NCBI GenBank assembly: GCA_905331475.1 | Contig: CAJNYU010004514.1 | Location: forward strand, 124,001 to 188,000 | Direction of reading: 5' to 3' | DNA from: Rotaria socialis | Lineage: Eukaryota; Rotifera; Eurotatoria; Philodinida; Philodinidae | Length of the DNA stretch: 64,000 bases | Shown here: in pieces, positions 53,169-64,000 of the stretch | How positions within the stretch are numbered: the stretch's first letter is position 1 | Layout of the letters: the number at the start of each line of letters is the position of its first letter | The notes under the pieces: generated by a model | Told to the model about the DNA's origin: nothing | The model's database searches: none | The model's input: only the letters and a program-made list of their open reading frames with translations | Made by a program: the position numbers and the translations under genes

Positions 53169-54871
53169 TTATTTAATCAAGAGAATATTTCTCTTCCATG
53201 TAATATTTACTTTATTTTTCTGCAATGACGTCGGCATCGTATGATATGAAATAAAAGTCGGCGATGACACATTGGGCGACAAAGGTGAAGCAAGAGTTGG
53301 TAATGGTAATTCAGCTGACACAGGGTAACGACAACAATTGTATGATGAAGATGGTGATAAAGATGACGAGGAACAAGTTGTCGTAGATAGACGGTCATTA
53401 TGAATTTGATAGTGTGCATAGGCGGATGAATGTATATTAAATTTATGATAAGTGAGTGAAGCCGGATTTGACATTGAACTGTTCATTGGTAATGAATACT
53501 GTTGTTGATTTTGATGCGATTGAAGATGACAATGTGATGATGCATCAAAGCGATACAAATCATTTTGATGATGAACAGAGCGATGAATAGATGCCGGATT
53601 TAAAGATGTTTGTGAACAATCAAGTTCAAATGGATAACGTATAGTAAACGGCTCAGTAGTCGAAGATTTATTTGTTGTTGGTGGTGGTGGTGGCGTCGAT
53701 GCTGTTTGTTTTGGATTAAGTCTAAAAAATGTGTTTTTGTGAATGTAAAAATAGCCATTTGTGATTTAAATCTTGTGTAGTTACCTTTTTCGTTTTAGCT
53801 TCGACTGTGATGATGAAGGAGAATTAGTAGGCGTGTTGCGAGCACTAGTGCGGTTCTGAAAAATACTCGGTGTTCTATCTATCAAAAGTATTGAAATGAT
53901 ATTTTATTTTGTTTATTATTAAAATAAAAGACAAAATTTTACCATTTCTATTAAGTGTCGATGGTGAATGTTCAATATCAAGTTCTCGACGTATTAAATA
54001 TTCGAAATCTTTTGAAAAACCTGGTGATGGTGGTCGTAATTTTGGAGCTGTCGTGGATGCATTATCATTTCGTTCTGAATATGATTAACAAAAGAAATGA
54101 TAGTAAATGACAATATATCTTTTTTTACCGTTATTCATTAGTAAAGATCTTGTAATAGAACTGCGTGAACGTTGAATTTCAGTATCAGCATTATTGTCAC
54201 TATTAGTAGTTGTATTTTGACTTGATTGGCCATCAATTATTTGTTGATTAATTTCTATCAGAAATTAAAATAAAATAAAATAAATTCAACTGAAAATAGA
54301 TTGTCAAACCTTCATATTGTTGATTATTCAATGGTTGACCACCAAGTAATTTTGCAATTGATGAAGTTCGACGACGTTGTTGTTCATGCGTATCTTTTGA
54401 AGAAGATTCTAAACACATTTCAATTGCATAAATATTTTAGGATAATATGTTTATGTGTTGAATTAACGGTAGTCTACCTAAGGTCGAAGATGGAGAGGAT
54501 GGTGTTGTTTGGACATGATTTATTTGAGTAGAAGAAAGCATCGAATTTGATGGAATGTCACTTTTGTTTACTGTTATTTCGTTCGAGTTTGAATTATCAT
54601 CTATGACGAGTAATGTAGAGCAGGATGGTGAAGATGATCGTGATGGCTAAGAAAGCAATCAAATAGAAAATCAAATGAAAAATACAAGTCAAAGATCATT
54701 CTTTTTCTATATAATTGATATTAATACAAATAGAATAACACAGTAAAACATGTTAAGTTTTTGTTTTTTTTTACATACTTGAAAAGTAACAGATAGTGTA
54801 ATTCCTTGTCGTGCTTGTGAAGTATCGTCGACGTCAACATTATTTATTTCGTCAGTATTTGACAAGTACAT
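53169..54871 (-). CDS. Ser/Thr-rich protein of unknown function, 7 exons (~421 aa)
   Basis: Exons (minus): 54871-54779, 54646-54478, 54408-54310, 54254-54129, 54074-53943, 53878-53785, 53721-53169; all junctions keep frame and four successive introns are phase 1. Low-complexity Ser/Thr/Asn/Pro sequence surrounds short conserved-looking blocks: RRRTSSIAKLLGGQPLNN, SRSSITRSLLMNN, GFSKDFEYLIRRELDIEHSP, SKLKRKRLNPKQ (nuclear signal-like) and TPPPPPTT. RRxSS and RSRSS resemble basophilic kinase sites. The last exon is His/Ser/Tyr-rich. It looks like an intrinsically disordered nuclear or scaffold protein; no domain identified. The start Met (MYLSNTDE) is preceded by an in-frame stop within the same exon, so the gene is complete. 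A possible 5' UTR exon ends at 54920. Confidence 0.75.
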
Positions 54872-55916
54872 ATTTTTGTATTAGTAAAAGATAATCTAAA
54901 AAGAAAAAATAGCAGACTTACTGTTATTTGATCAATATTTTTGTGTAGTTTTTTCTCTTTCAAGTCGTTAGGTCTTAATATAGAAGCTTTTTGAATTGAA
55001 GCATTCCGTTTCTTTTCTTTTGAGTACTTCCTATTTCTCCTCTATCTGTTTCAAGCAAGACTACATAATAATCATAATAATATCTTCTATATCAATGGAA
55101 AATTAGAATCAAAGGGATAAACTATATTCACATCTATTTATAAATATAAATAGACTAATGAGCAAACAAATATTATTAGTAGCTGAATATCAGATTTTTA
55201 TTAATGCATGTAGATGCATACCGATAACAAATGCATTCATACACTTGATATTAAGAATAAAAACTGATAAAGGATATTTGCTTTTTTTCATAACGCAGAG
55301 TTAAGCAAACATACAGAAATACACACATGCGTAAGTTTGTAAATGAGAAGGTAAATTATTAGTTGCAATTACAATGGATATACTTTTTTTATTATTATTC
55401 GACTCTTCATCCTTTTTTCCTCTTCGACTCCTTCGTCTCGAGAAGCTGGATGGTATGAGCTCACAGGCTGATATATTTGTTGCACAATGAATAGACTCAC
55501 TCACTTACTGACTGACTGACTGACTGACTGACTGACTGACTGACGGTAGGAAGAAAGAAATGCGTATTAAAGAAAAAGCCCGAGAGAATAGAAAAAAAAG
55601 GAAGAGAAAGAAAAACAAGAAACAGAATGGACGGATACGAAAAGAGTGGATTGTGCGCAACCATGCAAGCAATAAGAAGAAAAAGAAAGACATTCGAACT
55701 CTTATGGATGTCATTTAGCACAAAAAAACAGACACAAAACACACGATCGTTTAGGTCGATAAGTATGGAATATATGAATATCTATATATTCAGTAGAAAA
55801 AAATAAATGCGCCCAACGACAGAGCGGAGAAAACGTGACTAGAAAGTGCGCAAAAGAAAAAATGCGGAAAACAAAGAACAAAAACATGCATATCAAAGAT
55901 ATATATATGTATATGT
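54872..55916. other. 5' flank of the Ser-rich gene; microsatellite
   Basis: Probable promoter and 5' UTR of the minus-strand gene. A (GACT)n run of about nine units lies at 55507-55544. The overlapping minus frames at 55301-55896 are low-complexity Phe/Ser-rich by-products. Confidence 0.5.
55507..55544. repeat. (GACT)n microsatellite
   Basis: Nine or so perfect ACTG units, giving false Ser-Val-Ser-Gln repeats in minus-strand translation. Confidence 0.95.
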
Positions 55917-56790
55917 TGTAGGCAAAATTGGAATTCAGGCAAATTCGGAATTTGCCTAGTCAAAATTAGAATTCTGATTCTGCCTAGGCAAAATCAAGAT
56001 TCTAATTTTGACCGGATTTTTTTCAGGCAGAATTGGAATTCTAATTCTGCCCGGGCAAAATTAGAATCGGGCTAGAGATAAATTCTTAATAAGAAAATAA
56101 TCAAAATTTAAGTGTTATAACTATATTTTATTCAACAAAATCTTTTTTTCTGAACATTTTACAATTAGAAGCCTAAACGCTTTACTCTATTCATCCATAT
56201 TTTTACAACAACCTCGTTTTGAATGACATTTTGTCAAACAAAAAACTCCATTTTTTTTACATGGACATTGTTTTGAAACGCATTTGCCTTTATAATCGCA
56301 AGTGCGACCACTTGTTGATGCACGATTTTCCCTTAGCTAATAATAAACATTTAACAATATCATCATAAACACATTGTTTTATAACACTTTTCGCTCGAAA
56401 TCTTTCACTCAAAGAATTATTATGTTTTTCTAATTCTTTATAATAAAGTGATTCCGCACTTTTCACTTCGACAGTTGTTGAATCCAATTGAGACATTTTC
56501 TATAAGATTGTGTGAAGCACGTATCTCTATATTTATACTGTTTATCGATACGTCAGGCTTTTATCACGATTTTCTCTTTTTTTCTCATCTACTGTACGTT
56601 TACTAAAACATGTGACTATATGAATTTATCTCTAGCTCGATTCTAATTTTGCCTAGGCAGAATTGGAATTCTGATTTTGCCCAAGAAAATGTTAGTCAGT
56701 ATTAGAATTCTAATTTTGTCTAGTCAAAATTAGAATTCCAATTTTGCCCGGGCAAATTCGGAATTTGCCTAGATTCCAATTTTGCCTACA
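55917..56790. mobile_element. Inverted-repeat element (TGTAGGCAAAATTGG) carrying a Cys-rich ORF
   Basis: Arms of about 165-175 bp: left 55917-56084 and right 56615-56790 share TGTAGGCAAAATTGGAAT at the tips and GCTAGAGATAAATTC at the inner edge, with many GCAGAATTGGAATTCTAATT-type words between. The 530-bp centre is not repetitive and encodes the minus-strand ORF at 56187-56496. Confidence 0.85.
56187..56496 (-). pseudogene. Transposon-borne small protein with CXC-like Cys-rich domain, frameshifted
   Basis: Frame 1 starts MSQLDSTTVEVKSAESLYYK and continues as a charged helix to DDIVKCLLL. One base off, the sequence then reads RENRASTSGRTCDYKGKC, VSKQCPCKKNGVFC, LTKCHSKRGCCKNMDE and stops at 56187-56189. 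The spacing C-x5-C-x5-C-x-C-K-x5-C-x3-C-H-x5-C-C-x-N is that of tesmin/CXC-type zinc-binding segments often found in transposon proteins. The two halves would make about 102 aa; the one-base shift near 56345 is either a real frameshift, an error, or an unrecognised tiny splice. Its place between the inverted repeats suggests an element protein. Function unknown. Confidence 0.55.
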
Positions 56791-57732
56791 GCATATATAT
56801 AGATGCTATTGATTATGCATAAATTCATTATTAAATTCAGCTATAATAAAAAACAAATTAAATAGATAAATTTTTTATTACACGAAATACCACTACTTTT
56901 TGTTCAACCTTAATCATTTGTTTGTTAAAGTACCATTTTGATTCTTTTTTGTTTTGAATAGAAGAAAGAGAAACAGAATACAAAATTTCCTCATATTATT
57001 CTATATAAATAAATGCTTCATATAGTTCGAAACACCGAACATGTCATTTTTGAAATTAAAGATTAGTATCCATCAATTTTATCCTATTTTGACAGAAGTT
57101 TCAATGTTTATTTTTGATGATGATGATGATGCGTGATCCTGTGAGAGAATTACTATGGGCAATGTTTTCAGTGGAAAAGTAATTAAAAAAATACGTAGAA
57201 ATACATTCATAATGAAATAATAAAGAGAAAAGGAACTCTTACATAGACTGCTCTTTGTATGAGTCACATGAAAACAACTTATTAAATTAAAGTACTTGCA
57301 AACATATGATCATAGAATAAAAACGCAATGGAAATAGCATTTAAAAACTAGTATCAAATAATTTCTTTTACCAATTAATAGATTTGCAGAAATGATTGTG
57401 AGATGTCAAAAACTGCAGAAGATGAAATTAAAAAAAAACTTTTACGTTAACATTGATTAATTAATTCATAGAAAAACAAAAAAAAGTACTTTTCTCTGAT
57501 ATCATTATATAACGAACTCACTGGAAAAGTATTTTATCGTGTGTTATTTTTCGAATTTTAGTCGTTTAATAATCATCACGATTATTAAAGTATTCCTTCA
57601 TACTGTCTTATTCATTATTCATGATGTCATTCCTTTCGAAAGATCAGTTCTTACATGACAATAACTTTTATCATTAAGTTCGATTAAATGTATTAATCTA
57701 GCATGAATTTTGTTACTTTAATTATGTTCTAG
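56791..57732. other. 5' flank of TYMS, no gene seen
   Basis: AT-rich. An acceptor-like TTCTAG directly precedes the TYMS ATG (57731-57732), so a 5' UTR exon may lie in this stretch. A short GAT run is at about 57118. Confidence 0.5.
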
Positions 57733-60433
<2,701 letters not shown>

Positions 60434-60999
60434 AAAAAAATCTATATACAAAACATATATGAATGCGTATATTTTTGTTTCTAAATTGTTATTGTTGTGA
60501 CGTATTATTTGTGAAATAATAGGACATCTAAAAGTTCATACTGATTCGTCTATTAAATTCTTAGAACTGTTGTGGTAGAGGAGAACATTGACATTATGAG
60601 ACTGTTGAAAAAACAAGATTTCCATCATAATACAAGGATCTTATAATCTGTTGTACAAAAAATATTGATAAGAAAGCATGAGCATCTATGTATAAAATTA
60701 AAAACAATTGTTCTTTTAGTACAAAACATCAACATCGTATAAAATGACTAGTTTGCGCGCTCTACTTCCAAAAGTAATAATATATAGACACGTAAACATT
60801 GCTCTCAATCATTGAATCTTTGATTTCTTTTCATAATAAATGCAGAAAACCATTTCTAATTTTCTTCCGTATATATAAGTTCAATATTTAATTAATTTGA
60901 TTTTCTAGTACTATAGATAAAAACATAAAGTCAATAGGAATTTAGAAATTTTTTTCAATGGAAGTGCTTTGCCTAAGAAGCGTACTTTAGAATTGTTTA
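60434..60999. other. 3' flank of TYMS, no gene seen
   Basis: AT-rich spacer expected to hold the TYMS 3' UTR and poly(A) site. Confidence 0.5.
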
Positions 61000-61338
61000 T
61001 CATACATAAAATGTAGTCAGCGATAAACTTAAATAATTTGTGTTGAGATAAATTAACTGTTTCTTCAAGTCTTCACAAGCTCGAAATATTTCATATGGAT
61101 CAAGAAAACTTGTTTTGTATAAATGAACCAATAGAGTTAAATGTCTAATTTTGCCTGTAGCCAAAAATAAATTGGAAGATGTTCGTCTGATCATGTCTAA
61201 TAGTTCATCATTATCAATCATTGCAATTCGATCATTAAATATGAGATCATATAACGAGAAAATTCTAAATTTTTTTAGTTGGATTAGTTTCTTTATATCA
61301 AAATAATTCTTCTCGCAAGATTTTCTAAAATTTTCCAT
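61000..61338 (-). CDS. Hypothetical protein (112 aa)
   Basis: An open frame with ordinary composition (MENFRKSCEKNYFDIKKL..., RRTSSNLFLATGKIRHL, YEIFRACEDLKKQLIYL) and no low-complexity runs, mostly helical. Start ATG at 61338. No homologue recognised, no splice partners seen and no promoter evidence. It could be a terminal exon of a larger minus-strand gene or a chance frame. Confidence 0.35.
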   Translation of the reverse strand: MENFRKSCEKNYFDIKKLIQLKKFRIFSLYDLIFNDRIAMIDNDELLDMIRRTSSNLFLATGKIRHLTLLVHLYKTSFLDPYEIFRACEDLKKQLIYLNTNYLSLSLTTFYV

Positions 61339-62358
61339 TACACTTAAAAAGAATCATTCAATGGTTCTTTAAAAGCAACTATTAAAGTGCATAATAAAAA
61401 AAGTCTACGTTGCTTTCAATAAGTAATGAAAATAGTGTTCTTGGTTCATTTTTCAAAAAGAAAACATCAATTTAAACTATGATGGAAAGAATAGTGTAAA
61501 TAAAAAGTGACTAACGTAAGAGAATATTTATTATAATCCAGATAAAAATGGTTGATAAGAAAACGAATTATTTATTGTTATATTATTGATATACTTTAAA
61601 AAGAAAAGAAATTTTAATTCAATTAAGTGCAACTCGTCTATTTCTTTCACGATCGTTGTTATTTCTTTTCTTTTCATCGAAACATTTCAATAGTTAACCT
61701 ACACATCATATACAAAAATAAACTTGTGCTAAACTGAGTTGCCTAAGGAGCGATCGAATTGATATTAATTGGCAAAAATCGTTAATTTCTCAACTGTAGA
61801 TGATAGAAAATTAGTGCAGTAAATGCATTTGTTGTATTTTCTACTGGTAAAAGTATCTTGTTAAGCTTTTTTCTACAATAGTTGACGTTATTATTCTTGA
61901 ATCATATTTTAAAAGAATAATTAACAGTTCGAATGCACCCGATAGATGTCTACGGACACTGAAAACATCCACATTTTTTTCCATAGATATAGATCTGTTT
62001 GTTTTGACTTAGCTTAGTATGTGTGTGTAGTAGTATTAATTATTTGATTTTTTGTTGGACGACGCTTATCAATATAGGGGGCAGAGTACGCCACATCAAT
62101 TGCATTTTATATGTTGATAATATTTTTAACCTCTACATATCACCTAACAAGCATTATCTAGCTGTTTGAATTATAGGGCAGAACACGAAAAAAAAAGAAA
62201 ATGAAAGCAACAGTGGTTAATATTACAAGGGCAATAATCATAAAGAGGCCGCTTCAGTATTTTGTTGATGTAGAAATAGAAAAAAGAAAACTTAAAGACA
62301 ACGTTTTTCTCACTTGCGCTTTTTTTTTGTTTTTTTAGGTGTTCTTCTTACTTTGCTT
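61339..62358. other. Intergenic / 5' UTR of the Kv-beta-like gene
   Basis: AT-rich, no supported coding. A strong polypyrimidine acceptor (TTTGTTTTTTTAG at 62339) just before the ATG exon suggests an upstream 5' UTR exon. Confidence 0.5.
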
Positions 62359-63585
62359 ATGTCGACTACAGATAAAAGCCCGAAAGAGCTCATGGAATAT
62401 CGAACTTTAGGCCGAACAGGTCTTAAAGTTAGTTTATTATCATATGGAGCATGGGTAAGATTGCCAAAAAGAAACTACCACTGAAAAGTGGAAGTATTAA
62501 GAACGAAATATTTATGTACCTAGGTTACATTTGGTGAACAACTTGATATAAATGAAGCATATAATTGTATGAAATTTGCTTATGATAATGGTTGTAATTT
62601 TTTTGATAATGCCGAAGTATATACTGGTGGTAAGGCTGAAACAGTTATGGGTCAAATACTTAAAAGAATGTTCGAACAAGATGGTATTCAGCGAAGCGAT
62701 TTAGTAATATCTACGAAGATTTTTTGGGGTACACCGTATTATCACAAAGAAGTTAATAAAGCAAATCTAAAAGGCTTATCACGCAAACGAATAATTGAAG
62801 GCACACGCGGAAGTTTGAAACGGCTAGATCTTGAATATGTTGATATTATTTTTGCACATCGTCCTGATGCACACACACCAATGGATGAAATCGTTCGAGC
62901 ATTCAATTGGATTATTGATCAAGGTTATGCTTTCTATTGGGGAACATCAGAATGGTCGTCTGAAGAAATTCAAGAAGCATGGCAAATTGCAGACAAATTA
63001 AATTTAATAGGGCCATGTGCTGAACAACCACAATGTAAATAACTTCTAAAATATTCACAGAATAACTTAATTAGTTTTCTTCTAGATAATATGCTACATC
63101 GTACTCGATTTGAAGTTGAATATGCTCGCCTTTATAAACCTCCCATTGGTTATGGTACAACTATATGGTCACCATTAGCATCGGGTCTTTTGACAGGAAA
63201 ATATGCCAATAAACAATTTGAAGGTGGTAATAATCGTTTAGGTTTGACAGGAAATTTATCATGGCTTCGACAACAATTTGAATCTGGTGACGGTCTTAAT
63301 GGTCTTGAAGAAAAAAATGTTGATCGTATATTAGGAATAGTTGAAAACTTAAGGCCAATCGCTGAAAAACTAGGTGCGACATTAGCACAATTAGCTCTTG
63401 CATGGGCGGCTAAAAATCCTAATGTAAGCACAGTAATTACTGGTGCAAGTCGTTCAAGTCAAGTAACAGAAAATTTCAAAGCATTAACAATTCTGCCAAA
63501 ATTAACACCTGATATTATGGAAGAAATAGAACAAGTTTTAAAAAATCAGCCAAAACAACCCAGAGATTGGAGATTGATGAACTAA
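62359..63585 (+). CDS. Kv-beta-like aldo-keto reductase, plant/fungal type
   Basis: NADPH-dependent aldo-keto reductase of the Kv-channel beta family. Three exons (62359-62454, 62524-63034, 63086-63585) give 368 aa. It starts [18 protein letters not shown], then [33 protein letters not shown] (catalytic Asp, Tyr), ISTKIFWG (catalytic Lys), [84 protein letters not shown], and a C-terminal cofactor-clamp region. Animal Kv-beta proteins have FANRPD and MTWSPLACGIVSGKY. This protein has His at the fourth catalytic position and the [12 protein letters not shown]...[12 protein letters not shown] wording typical of plant and fungal members, so it is a horizontal-transfer candidate. Both introns are about 50-70 nt, like those of native genes. 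Confidence 0.93.
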
Positions 63586-64000
63586 ATGTCTTTTTCAATT
63601 AAGTAAAAATATGAAACATCTAAATACGCTTGAATGAAAATAAAAGAAGAGAAAGACATCTATATGTTAACACTGGTAATACTATCGGAAAATTTTTGTT
63701 AATTAGATATAGAATTATCTAAACTATGTGTAATTAATGTTGATTTCGTCTACAAAATATAGCATATAAATATCAGATGAAATTTGTTACATTTTATCAA
63801 TAGTCTAAACACGTGTTAGACATTTTTGTTGAATTGACGATTATCTGATAGAACCATTAAAAGAAATTCATCTCAGTGCTTTTCTATAATAAAGTGTAAA
63901 CGACGTTGATTATGCTAGGAATTGGAAAAGGCTACAATGCATGATTAGAAAGTTGTTTATTTCAGAAGAACTATTCAAATCCATACCATAAGTTCGTTCA
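63586..64000. other. 3' flank of the Kv-beta-like gene
   Basis: AT-rich sequence with an AATAAAA string at about 63638 that could serve as poly(A) signal. No gene seen before the window ends. Confidence 0.5.

Noticed and set aside
55301..55896. Overlapping Phe/Ser-rich minus frames
   Set aside because: Created by the (GACT)n microsatellite and AT/GA-rich low-complexity sequence.

Overview
The window looks like nuclear DNA of a bdelloid rotifer, most like Rotaria. The evidence is AT-rich sequence, spliceosomal introns mostly 47-70 nt long with GT/AG ends, an NHL-repeat protein of the kind bdelloids carry in many copies, prokaryote- or fungus-like enzymes that nevertheless hold introns, and many short inverted-repeat transposons. 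The species call is an inference. There are two assembly gaps (4982-5412 and 19662-19761) and single unknown bases at 2625 and 30243.

Layout, left to right. 1-5.9 kb: a possible small membrane protein, several repeats, a decayed NHL-repeat gene and a foldback element whose centre is a gap. 6.9-13.7 kb: a divergent pair of intact genes, an 11-exon ERGIC-53/LMAN1 cargo lectin (minus) and a 3-exon SNAPC4-like Myb protein (plus). 13.9-19.9 kb: a transposon-rich block with a 1.4 kb hAT-type element, nested CCCAGG-ended elements with near-perfect hairpins, and patches rich in CGTAAACG. 19.9-27.3 kb: a decayed transposase-like gene followed by a multi-exon SAM/SAMD3-like gene; one exon of the latter carries a 1.07 kb inverted-repeat element whose ends supply in-frame splice sites. 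27.3-32.5 kb: degenerate repeats and no clear gene.

32.6-42.5 kb: a 10-exon calcineurin A gene (plus) and a GPSM2/LGN-type GoLoco gene (minus). Between them lie a decayed GoLoco 3' end next to the intact calcineurin gene and a decayed calcineurin last exon next to the intact GoLoco gene. This is best explained by tandem duplication of a convergent gene pair followed by reciprocal loss. A small MGC-type acylated coiled-coil protein lies in the spacer. 42.5-49.9 kb: no gene I can support, several repeats. 49.95-50.9 kb: a prokaryote-type papain-fold protease that stops at an inserted repeat. 51.7-53.0 kb: a GC-rich element with a hAT-type element nested in it. 53.2-54.9 kb: a 7-exon Ser/Thr-rich protein of unknown function (minus). 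55.9-56.8 kb: an inverted-repeat element carrying a Cys-rich ORF. 57.7-60.4 kb: thymidylate synthase with a hAT-type element in its intron. 62.4-63.6 kb: a Kv-beta/aldo-keto reductase of plant/fungal type.

The genes do not form a pathway. The host genes are housekeeping or signalling genes (secretory cargo receptor, snRNA transcription factor, calcineurin, spindle-orientation adaptor, dTMP synthesis). The most interesting material is the transposon activity around and inside them. All intron/exon structures were worked out by eye from reading frame, splice sites and recalled family sequences.
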